Below, piece by piece: positions 16,696-23,621 of a stretch of 27,351 nucleotides of DNA (position 1 is its first letter; the number at the start of each line of letters is the position of its first letter). Location of the stretch: positions 1 to 27,351 of the forward strand of contig JAZOSN010000041.1 in NCBI GenBank assembly GCA_045657105.1, read 5' to 3'. The translations under genes were made by a program, and so were the position numbers. The stretch is from SIG672 sp045657105. GTDB lineage: Bacteria > Bacillota > Clostridia > Oscillospirales > CAG-272. The notes under the pieces were generated by a model that was not told the DNA's origin, did no database searches, and worked only from the letters and a program-made list of their open reading frames with translations.

Positions 16696-17982
16696 TTATT
16701 CAACGTCGGTGATAACTGCGTTATCTCTTACGAAATCAGCAGCCTTCTGAACCTCGAGATCCTTTTTGAGATCCTCTGCCGCGATGTACATCTTGACCTG
16801 AGCAACGTCCATCTGATAGCTATCAGCGATCTTCTGGAATTCTGCATCTACCTCTTCGCTTGTAACCTCGATCTTTTCGAGCTCTGCTACCTTTTCGAGA
16901 GCAAGACGGGTCTTGACCTGAGAGATAGCGCGAGGACGCATCTCCTCTCTGAGGCTGTCAAGCGAGCCGCCGGTGTATTTGAGGTAATCGTCAAGCTTCA
17001 TACCCATCGAACGAAGACGTGCATCATAGTCACGAATGAGGTTTTCTGCTTCGTTATCGAACATAACCTCGGGGATCTCGTCGGTAACGAGCTCGCCGAG
17101 AGCGGTTGCCATCTTATCGTTTACCTCACGCATAGCCGCGTCGGTGTGGTTCTTTTCGATCTTTGCTTTGAGATCTGCCTTGTACTCGTCAAGAGTATCG
17201 AAATCGGAAACGTCCTTTGCGAATTCGTCGTCTGCCTCGGGAAGAATGGTTTCCTTAGCCGAGATAAGGTCGATGTGGAATACTACTGCCTTGCCTGCAA
17301 GCTCCTCGGCACCGTACTCCTCGGGGAAGGTTACGTTAATATCGAAGCTTTCTCCGATCTCGTGACCCTCTACCTGCTCCTCGAATCCGGGGATGAACTG
17401 ACCGGAGCCGAGTTTAAGGCTTGCATTCTCTGCGGTGCCGCCTTCGAAAGCAACTCCGTCGAGCATACCCTTATAGTTGATGATAACGGTGTCACCGTTC
17501 TTTACTGCGCGGCCTTCAACATCAGAAACCTTTGCATTCTTTTCAAGCTCTGCTTTGAGAGCGTTTTCGAGTTCTTCGTCGGTGACGGGAGCGATCTTTC
17601 TGGTGAGCTCAATGCCCTTGTAGCCTTCGAGATTGATCTCGGGCTTTGTGAAGATCTTAGCGGTAACGGTAACGCCGTTTTCGTCGATAGACTTAATGTC
17701 GTACTCAGGACCGCTTACTGCATTTGCACCAGACTCTTTGAGAGCCTCGTCGTAAGCTGAGGGAACGAGTGCTGCGAGAGCATCGTCATAGAAAACGCCT
17801 GCGCCGTACATCTTTTCGATGAGGTGGCGGGGAGCCTTGCCTTTTCTGAAACCGGGAACTGCAATGTCTGCCTTCTTCTTTTCGAATACCTTAGCTACCT
17901 CTGCATCAAAGGTTGCCTTGTCGATAACGAATTCGAGAACGGTAACGTTCTTTTCCGGATTTGTTGTATTTTTGAGTTTCAT
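16696..17982 (-). CDS. tig: Trigger factor, ribosome-associated chaperone and prolyl isomerase
   Basis: 428 residues. It binds near the ribosomal exit tunnel and assists folding of nascent chains. The N-terminal ribosome-binding signature VPGFRKGKAPRHLIEKMYG is intact, the FKBP-like domain lies near residues 160-245 (NGDTVIINYKGMLDG, GSGQFIPGFEEQVEGHEIGE), and the helical C-terminal chaperone domain follows. It is the first gene of the tig-clpP-clpX operon, with GGAGGT before the ATG and a near-perfect promoter at 18040-18068. Confidence 0.97.
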   Translation of the reverse strand: MKLKNTTNPEKNVTVLEFVIDKATFDAEVAKVFEKKKADIAVPGFRKGKAPRHLIEKMYGAGVFYDDALAALVPSAYDEALKESGANAVSGPEYDIKSIDENGVTVTAKIFTKPEINLEGYKGIELTRKIAPVTDEELENALKAELEKNAKVSDVEGRAVKNGDTVIINYKGMLDGVAFEGGTAENASLKLGSGQFIPGFEEQVEGHEIGESFDINVTFPEEYGAEELAGKAVVFHIDLISAKETILPEADDEFAKDVSDFDTLDEYKADLKAKIEKNHTDAAMREVNDKMATALGELVTDEIPEVMFDNEAENLIRDYDARLRSMGMKLDDYLKYTGGSLDSLREEMRPRAISQVKTRLALEKVAELEKIEVTSEEVDAEFQKIADSYQMDVAQVKMYIAAEDLKKDLEVQKAADFVRDNAVITDVE

Positions 17983-18039
17983 TTTGTTTTACCTCCGATA
18001 ATTTATACAAAATATATTATATACAAAAGTATCCTACCT

Positions 18040-18068
18040 ATTTTACGCTAAAAGTACGAATTTGTCAA
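18040..18068 (-). promoter_or_regulatory. Strong sigma-A promoter for tig-clpP-clpX
   Basis: On the minus strand: consensus -35 TTGACA (18063-18068), 17-bp spacer, -10 TAAAAT (18040-18045). It starts 28 bp after the metallophosphoesterase stop, with no terminator between, so read-through may add to expression. Confidence 0.85.
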
Positions 18069-18095
18069 TACTTTTTCGTTAAAAAATAACAAAAA

Positions 18096-18815
18096 TCAAG
18101 TGGCTTTTGCTTGCATTACAAGCTTTGGTCTGAAATCGAGAAAATCTGCCGATATAAGCGAAAACTCTATGCCTTCGCAGACAAAGGAACGGGGTAGAGC
18201 GTATTTGCCGTGAATATGTCCGAAAAACGCTCGCTTTACATTGTACTCGTGCAGGGTGTCAAGCATATCGCGAGATACGAAATCTCCGAAAACGATAGGG
18301 AAGTGCGTGAAAACGAGAATTTCATCGTAGCCTTCCTTTTTAATTCCGTCGTCGAGCGACATTCTGAGGCGGAGAAGCTCGCGCGCGGAGATCTTTTCAA
18401 AGTCAGCTTCTTCTTTTGCGCTTGCCTGATCACTGTACCAACCGCGCGTTCCGCAGATGAGAAAGTTTTCACAGACTACCGAGTCGTTTTGCAAAAGCGA
18501 GATGCTTCGAATGTCGTTTTCCTCGAAAAAATCGTATATTTTTTTCTGTGTTGACCACCAATAATCGTGGTTTCCTTTGAGAAGTATCTTCTTTCCGGGC
18601 AGTGCTTCGAGATAGAGAAGATCGTCCTTTGCCTCTTCAAGCGTCATTGCCCAGGATATGTCGCCTGCTATAACGACGGTGTCGTTTTCACTCACTATGT
18701 TTTTCCAAAGAGAGGCGAGCTTTTCGTCGTGTGCGCTCCATCTGCTTCCGAAAATACCCATAGGCTTCGGGTTATTTAATGATAAGTGTGTATCGGCTAT
18801 GACAAAAAGTGACAT
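18096..18815 (-). CDS. Calcineurin-like metallophosphoesterase
   Basis: 239 residues. The five metallophosphoesterase blocks are in order: D8-T-H10, G51-D52, G81-N-H83-D84, THFP and GHIHG. These bind two metal ions and hydrolyse phosphomono- or diesters. The sequence ISWAMTLEEAKDDL and KGNHDYWW is typical of a conserved Firmicutes branch with no established substrate. Length is normal. It is transcribed toward tig and may be a separate upstream unit. The divergent spacer to the DUF1540 gene holds only a weak promoter candidate for it (TTGCCG, 17 bp, TATTTT). Confidence 0.88.
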   Translation of the reverse strand: MSLFVIADTHLSLNNPKPMGIFGSRWSAHDEKLASLWKNIVSENDTVVIAGDISWAMTLEEAKDDLLYLEALPGKKILLKGNHDYWWSTQKKIYDFFEENDIRSISLLQNDSVVCENFLICGTRGWYSDQASAKEEADFEKISARELLRLRMSLDDGIKKEGYDEILVFTHFPIVFGDFVSRDMLDTLHEYNVKRAFFGHIHGKYALPRSFVCEGIEFSLISADFLDFRPKLVMQAKAT

Positions 18816-18918
18816 ATACGGATTCTCCTATCGTTTGGCAGGTATAAACTCGGATACCGCGGAAAAAATAAAATACAAGCCGTAATATGATCCGGCAAGT
18901 AAAGAAAGGGAAAGTCTT

Positions 18919-19143
18919 ATGACCGAAATTTTTACAGACAATAAAACCGAGGATCTCAGAAGAAGCACGTTTGAAAACACCGTGACACCGCTCTCGCGAC
19001 CGATAATCTGCGGAGTTATGAACTGCCGCTGGCACGACGGCGTGAGCAGATGTAACGCGCCGAGCGTAGAGGTCGGACCGGGATATGCGAAATCCTCGGT
19101 AGATACCGTTTGCGCCACCTTCGAGCCCAAAGTCTTAATGTAA
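18919..19143 (+). CDS. DUF1540 small cysteine protein
   Basis: 74 residues. The pattern I-I-C31-x4-C36-x8-C45-N-A, E-V near 51-52 and T-V-C65-A-T-F matches the DUF1540 domain, a short four-cysteine module found mainly in Firmicutes and presumably metal-binding; its role is unknown. A GAAAGGGAAAG ribosome binding site lies 7 nt before the ATG. Two other frames are open over part of it, but only this one carries the cysteine pattern. It stands alone on the plus strand, convergent with thrC, with the composite repeat at their junction. Confidence 0.8.
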   Translation: MTEIFTDNKTEDLRRSTFENTVTPLSRPIICGVMNCRWHDGVSRCNAPSVEVGPGYAKSSVDTVCATFEPKVLM

Positions 19144-19171
19144 TATATTTTAATAAAAGTTTTTGAAGATT

Positions 19172-19285
19172 CCTAAGGAACTTTTTTCAAAAAGTTCCTT
19201 AGGCGGGTCAAGGGCAGAGCCCTTGCGGGTTAAGGGCAGAGCCCTTGCAAAAAGTTCCTTAGGCGGGTTAAGGGCAGAGCCCTTG
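19172..19285. repeat. Composite palindromic repeat array at a convergent gene junction
   Basis: Part A is CAAAAAGTTCCTTAGG at 19188-19203 and again at 19248-19263. Part B is 22 nt, CGGGT[C/T]AAGGGC plus AGAGCCCTTG, at 19204-19225, 19226-19247 and 19264-19285 (one difference). The order is A-B-B-A-B. Part B contains the palindrome AAGGGC-AGA-GCCCTT. The first A pairs with an upstream inverted copy (CCTAAGGAACTTTTT, 19172-19186) as a perfect 15-bp stem with a 2-nt spacer. The last B ends 2 bp before the thrC stop codon. The 15-bp hairpin with flanking T and A runs probably acts as a terminator for the DUF1540 gene, thrC or both. Confidence 0.9.
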
Positions 19286-19287
19286 TA

Positions 19288-20769
19288 TTACGAAATAAAG
19301 TCGATGACAGAGGCCTGCATCTCTTCGGGATCTATGACCTTTTTAAAGCGTATTTCCTTTGTCAGAACGGCAGAGAGCTGCACGGGAACCTTTGTGTTAG
19401 TGCCTGCACCGAGCGTGTCGAATATTTCGGCATCGCCGGTTTCGGTAACGGCAAGTCCGAGAGCGTTTGCTACCGCAGGCGCGAACTTGTAGGGGCTTGC
19501 AGTCGAGGCAACGACGATCTTTGAGCTTGCGTTTTCGTTTTCGGCGAGATAACGCTCTGCCGAGGACATCGCAACTGCGGTGTGAGTGTCGACGAGATAG
19601 CCGTAGCTGTCAAAAATAGATTTTATTTCGCCCTTGCACTCGTCCTCGCTTGTGAAATAACCTTCAAAATCAGAGGTTATTTTTTCAAAATCCGCCTGAT
19701 CGAGAGTGTATTTTCCGTACTTTGCAAGAGAGTCCATATAAGCCTTGGTCTTTTCGGGACCTGCGGCAAGATAGATGAGTCTTTCAAGGTTGCTCGAAAT
19801 AAGTATGTCCATAGAGGGAGAGATCGTTACGTGGAAATCTCTGTTACGGTCGTAGGTTCCGGTTCTAAAGAAATCGGTGAGTACGTTGTTCGAGTTGGAC
19901 GCGCAAATGAAGCGGCCTATCGGAAGTCCCATAAGCTTTGTTATGTACGCAGCGAGAATGTTGCCGAAGTTTCCGGTAGGAACACAGACGTCAATAGCAT
20001 CGCCAAAGCTTATGTCGCCGCTCTTTACAAGATCGCACCAAGCCGAGATGTAGTAAACGGTCTGAGGAACGAGTCTGCCCCAGTTTATCGAGTTTGCACT
20101 CGACAGAAAATATCCTTTTTTGTCGAGCTCTGCGGCAAAATCCTTGTCGCCGAATATTTTCTTGACACCGCTCTGAGCGTCGTCAAAGTTGCCGTTTATA
20201 GCACATACGTTGACGTTTTCTCCCTCCTGAGTGGTCATTTGGAGCTTTTGTGCGCGGCTTACTCCGTTTACGGGATAGTAAACCGAGATCTTGGTTCTTT
20301 CAACGTCGCGGTAGCCTTCAAGAGCGGCTTTTCCGGTGTCACCCGAGGTTGCAACCAAAATGAGCGCGGTGCGCTTCTCGCCGGTCTTGACGAGCGCGCG
20401 AGAAAGAAGTCGGGGCATTATTTGAAGCGCCATGTCCTTGAAAGCGCAGGTCGGACCGTGCCAGAGCTCTAAAACTCTGAGTCTATCGCCGACACTCACT
20501 ACGGGAGCGGCATAGCCGTCAAAATTATCGCCGTAAGCCTCCTTGCAGTCTGCAAGAAGCTCGTCATAGGTGTAGTCGGTGAGGAAAAGCGACATTATTT
20601 TTGCCGCTCTCTCGCTGTACGAAAGATTGCAGAGCTCGCGAAGCATATCCTCACTGAGCGTAGGTATCTTTTCGGGCATATAGAGTCCGCCGTCGGGCGC
20701 AATTCCTTGTTTTATTGCCATAGCAGAGCTTACGCCTTCACTCTGTCCTCTCGTGCTTATATAGTTCAT
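19288..20769 (-). CDS. thrC: Threonine synthase
   Basis: 493 residues. A pyridoxal-phosphate enzyme that converts O-phospho-L-homoserine to threonine. The N-terminal TRG...APDGGLYMP block and the PLP-lysine motif GPTCAFKDMALQ (K111) are clear, followed by VATSGDTGKAALEG and PTGNFGNILAAY. The length matches the long (E. coli/yeast-like) class. It has AAAGGA 9-10 nt before the ATG and starts 30 bp after the M19 peptidase gene, making it last in the run that begins with the aPGM-LepB fusion. Its substrate would come from a homoserine kinase, for which the aPGM domain of that fusion is a candidate. Confidence 0.96.
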   Translation of the reverse strand: MNYISTRGQSEGVSSAMAIKQGIAPDGGLYMPEKIPTLSEDMLRELCNLSYSERAAKIMSLFLTDYTYDELLADCKEAYGDNFDGYAAPVVSVGDRLRVLELWHGPTCAFKDMALQIMPRLLSRALVKTGEKRTALILVATSGDTGKAALEGYRDVERTKISVYYPVNGVSRAQKLQMTTQEGENVNVCAINGNFDDAQSGVKKIFGDKDFAAELDKKGYFLSSANSINWGRLVPQTVYYISAWCDLVKSGDISFGDAIDVCVPTGNFGNILAAYITKLMGLPIGRFICASNSNNVLTDFFRTGTYDRNRDFHVTISPSMDILISSNLERLIYLAAGPEKTKAYMDSLAKYGKYTLDQADFEKITSDFEGYFTSEDECKGEIKSIFDSYGYLVDTHTAVAMSSAERYLAENENASSKIVVASTASPYKFAPAVANALGLAVTETGDAEIFDTLGAGTNTKVPVQLSAVLTKEIRFKKVIDPEEMQASVIDFIS

Positions 20770-20799
20770 TTTTATAAGTCCTTTCGATAATGGAATTCT

Positions 20800-21690
20800 T
20801 TATTTTTGCGGCAAAATGCCGTTTCTTTCAAAAAAATTATTTGCATTTTCAAAAAGCACCGCGTCTGCAATCTTCTCGGAAAACGCCTTGCATATACGGG
20901 TGTATATTTTACCCACGTCGTTTATTTTACTTATTCCACGCGGCAGATCTCCGTCGGTGCCGTCAAGATCAAAGCCGGTGCAAAGACAGCTTTCACCGCC
21001 GAGCGAAAGATAGTGCTCTACGTGACGGCATATATCGTCAAGGTCTGCCTTGCCACTGTCTGAAAGATGTGGCGGATATAGCGAGATCCCGATAAGACCG
21101 CCGCTTTTTATAATGATCTTTGCCATCTCGTCAGTCAGATTGCGCGCGTGATCGCAGACGGAGCGCGCGTTTGAATGACTTGCGATGATCGGAAGAGCGT
21201 GCTTTTCGGATAGACTGTAAATATCGTAAAAGCTCTTATCCGAGGCGTGTGACAGGTCGGGAATGATACCAAGCTCAAAGCATCTTTCAATAGCGCGTCT
21301 ACCAAGCTCGGTCAGTCCGATATTTTCTCCGAAAGCGCCGCCGAGCTGAGTTACACCCTTCCATAAGGGCGTGAATATACGGACTCCCGACTCGAAAAGT
21401 CTGTCAATACGGGAGATGTCGTTTCCTATAAGAGAGCCGCCCTCAACGGCAAGCAGATAGGAAAAATTTTCGGGCAGTGTGCTTTTTTTAAAATGTGAGA
21501 TGACCGAAAAAAATCTTTCGTAAAGCTCGTCGCTCGTGTATTTCGGATCGCTCCATACGGCAAGCACCTGAGTATAGCTTTCAAAATCTGATGCAAGATC
21601 GAGCGAAATATCGCAGGAGCTATGCATTATTGACTCGCCCTTGTCATACGACGCGGTCAGTGTATCGCAGTGAAGATCGAAATATTTCAT
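20800..21690 (-). CDS. Membrane dipeptidase family (M19) zinc peptidase
   Basis: 296 residues, a TIM-barrel metallopeptidase of the renal dipeptidase family. The metal ligands appear as H7-x-D9 (DLHCDT), E83 (AVEGG), H148 (DLSHAS) and H172 (ASHSN), and D241 in GFDLDGTDG corresponds to the family's GxDFDG block. It lacks a signal peptide, so it is probably cytosolic and cleaves dipeptides, possibly including D-amino-acid ones. It lies 17 bp after yraN and 30 bp before thrC on the same strand. Its place in this cluster is not the canonical one. Confidence 0.9.
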   Translation of the reverse strand: MKYFDLHCDTLTASYDKGESIMHSSCDISLDLASDFESYTQVLAVWSDPKYTSDELYERFFSVISHFKKSTLPENFSYLLAVEGGSLIGNDISRIDRLFESGVRIFTPLWKGVTQLGGAFGENIGLTELGRRAIERCFELGIIPDLSHASDKSFYDIYSLSEKHALPIIASHSNARSVCDHARNLTDEMAKIIIKSGGLIGISLYPPHLSDSGKADLDDICRHVEHYLSLGGESCLCTGFDLDGTDGDLPRGISKINDVGKIYTRICKAFSEKIADAVLFENANNFFERNGILPQK

Positions 21691-21707
21691 AAATTCTCCG
21701 AAAACCG

Positions 21708-22109
21708 TCAGCGTCTGTCGCTAAAGGCGTTTGGGTAGTGAGAAATTTTCGCGGCAACACACCCGTCAAAGTGTTCAAGCGTGATCTCGATAACGTCAAT
21801 TCTCGGCTTTTTGTCCGATGGAAAGTCGCGGAGATATTTCTTGGCAGTAAACAGGAAATGCTCGCGTTTTTTCAGGTCGACGGCAGATGCGCCGCGCCCG
21901 TATTTTTCTATCGAGCGTCCCGCACTTCGCGTTTTGACCTCGACAAATATAATATACTTTTCGTCCTCGGCGATTATGTCTATCTCGCCGCCGCGGACGG
22001 TATAGTTTTTCCTCGTTACTAAAAATCCGTTTTTTACAAGATAGTCGCAGGCAATAGACTCACCCGCGCGTCCGAGCGAACGGTTTGATGCAGGCGCCTT
22101 GTCAGTCAT
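21708..22109 (-). CDS. yraN: YraN family protein (UPF0102), nuclease-like
   Basis: 133 residues. GRAGESIACDYLVKNGF, GGEIDIIAED (41-50) and FVEVKTRS (55-62) are the conserved blocks of this family, which has a restriction-endonuclease-like fold with acidic residues and a catalytic-type ExK (E57-V-K59). The physiological role is not settled. Its start overlaps the end of rnhB by 8 bp, so the two are translationally coupled; rnhB-yraN is a very common pair. Confidence 0.93.
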   Translation of the reverse strand: MTDKAPASNRSLGRAGESIACDYLVKNGFLVTRKNYTVRGGEIDIIAEDEKYIIFVEVKTRSAGRSIEKYGRGASAVDLKKREHFLFTAKKYLRDFPSDKKPRIDVIEITLEHFDGCVAAKISHYPNAFSDRR

Positions 22110-22710
22110 CGGTCTTGCTCAAAAATTTCAGAAAGGTCTTTCTGTGAATGGGCGAGGGCCCGTATTTGCGAACGAGATCCATATGATCCTTTGTCGGGTA
22201 GCCCTTGTGCTTTGAAAGCAGGTACTGAGGATACTGCCTGTCAAGCTCTGCGCATACTCTGTCACGGCTCACTTTCGCAAGAATTGACGCCGCCGCTATC
22301 GACATAGAGAGCGAGTCACCCTTGATAACGGTTACCGCCTTGCAGTCAAAGCCGCGCGCGACGTTTCCGTCAACGAGAACGAGATCGGGGTGGGGACTGA
22401 GCATATCTACCGCTCTGCGCATTGCAAGCTGAGAGGCGTTTAAAATATTGAGCTCGTCTATCTCGTCGACGCTCGCGTAAGCGATGCCGTAAGAGATCGC
22501 CTTTTCGCAGATCTCGTCGAAAAGCTTTTCTCTCTTCTTTTCCGAGATCTTTTTCGAGTCGTTAAGTCCTTCGATGATAAGTCCCTCGGGAAGAATGCCC
22601 GCCGCCGCACAAACGGGACCGGCAAGCGGACCTCTGCCTGCCTCGTCCGTACCTGCGACTACGGTATAGCCATCTGCTACGTATTTGTTTTCATATTCGT
22701 ATGTAGGCAT
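22102..22710 (-). CDS. rnhB: Ribonuclease HII
   Basis: 202 residues. It cleaves the RNA strand of RNA-DNA hybrids and single ribonucleotides in DNA. The catalytic DEDD set is D22, E23, D114 and D132. AGTDEAGRGPLAGPV and LNDSKKISEKKREKL are signature blocks, and KGYPTKDH near the end is typical. Length is normal. It follows rbgA by 21 bp, as in many Firmicutes. GGAGGCAAAT is the ribosome binding site. Confidence 0.97.
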   Translation of the reverse strand: MPTYEYENKYVADGYTVVAGTDEAGRGPLAGPVCAAAGILPEGLIIEGLNDSKKISEKKREKLFDEICEKAISYGIAYASVDEIDELNILNASQLAMRRAVDMLSPHPDLVLVDGNVARGFDCKAVTVIKGDSLSMSIAAASILAKVSRDRVCAELDRQYPQYLLSKHKGYPTKDHMDLVRKYGPSPIHRKTFLKFLSKTDD

Positions 22711-22731
22711 ATTTGCCTCCGATTTTTTAAT

Positions 22732-23595
22732 TTATTCGGGAATTTCCAGCGAAATGCGCCCGATCTTTGCGCCTCTGAATTCGTCGAGAAGGATCTTTGC
22801 GGTGCGCTCGTAGTCGATCTCTCCTCCCGAGATCAGAAATCCGCGCTTTCTGCCGACAAGCTCGAAGAGCTCGAAATCACTGAGATCGGCAATAGAGTCA
22901 GGACTGCCGAGCTTGTATCTTGCACAGAAGAGCTCGGGAGCGCATTTTCTGAGTCGCGAGCAGAGCGAAATGGCAAGCGATTCGATCTCAACGACCGCGT
23001 CCTTTATAGCGCCTGTCATAGCGAGATTTTCACCGACCGTTTCGTCCTCGAACTTCGGCCAGAGAACACCCGGCATATCGAGAAGCTCGATTCCGCCCTG
23101 ACCTTTAACCCACTGCTTGTCTACCGTAACGCCCGGTCGGTCCTCGACCTTTGCCTTTTTCGTGCCCGAAAAACGGTTTATAAACGAGGATTTTCCTACG
23201 TTCGGAATTCCGACGACCATAGCGCGTATCGCCTTGCCCGACATTCCTTTGCTTTCGTTCTTTGCGATCTTTTCTGCGAGTATCTCGCGGATCGCCGGAC
23301 CTATCTTGTCCATACCTGCACCGCTTACGAAGTCGGCAACTATACAACCGCCGTAGCGCTTGAAGAAGGCGCGCCATTTGTCGTTTGCGACAGGATCGGC
23401 AAGAGATGCTTTACTCAGTATAACAAGACGGGGCTTGCTTTCGCATATCTTATTTATTTCGGGGTTCTGCGAGGATAGGGGAATACGCGCGTCGAGTATC
23501 TCGATGACAATGTCAACGAGAGGCAGACATTCGTTTATAAGTCTGCGCGTTTTCGCCATATGCCCGGGAAACCACTGTATCGTATTACTTGGCAT
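22732..23595 (-). CDS. rbgA: Ribosome biogenesis GTPase RbgA/YlqF
   Basis: 287 residues. A circularly permuted GTPase needed for late assembly of the 50S subunit in B. subtilis. IQWFPGHMAKT is the N-terminal signature. Permuted order: G4 region at 61-64, G5-like SGAG 91-94, G1 GIPNVGKSS 129-137, G2 GVT near 155-157, G3 DMPG 173-176. The G4 motif, usually NKxD, reads SKAS, losing both the asparagine and the aspartate that give guanine specificity. The rest looks intact, including the C-terminal helical domain. The gene starts 26 bp after the fusion gene; neighbours match the lepB-rbgA-rnhB-yraN cluster. Confidence 0.93.
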   Translation of the reverse strand: MPSNTIQWFPGHMAKTRRLINECLPLVDIVIEILDARIPLSSQNPEINKICESKPRLVILSKASLADPVANDKWRAFFKRYGGCIVADFVSGAGMDKIGPAIREILAEKIAKNESKGMSGKAIRAMVVGIPNVGKSSFINRFSGTKKAKVEDRPGVTVDKQWVKGQGGIELLDMPGVLWPKFEDETVGENLAMTGAIKDAVVEIESLAISLCSRLRKCAPELFCARYKLGSPDSIADLSDFELFELVGRKRGFLISGGEIDYERTAKILLDEFRGAKIGRISLEIPE

Positions 23596-23621
23596 AGCTT
23601 TTTCCTTGTTTTGGTTTTGTG

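Noticed and set aside
18816..18918. Promoter for the DUF1540 gene
   Set aside because: TTGGCA at 18835 has no -10 box at a suitable distance; no convincing plus-strand promoter is visible.
19163..19492. 109-residue plus-strand frame over the repeat array and the thrC end
   Set aside because: Its sequence is just translated repeat (SSLGG, AEPL motifs) followed by antisense thrC; it is not a gene.
20770..20799. Threonine attenuator or riboswitch before thrC
   Set aside because: The 30-bp gap holds only a ribosome binding site.
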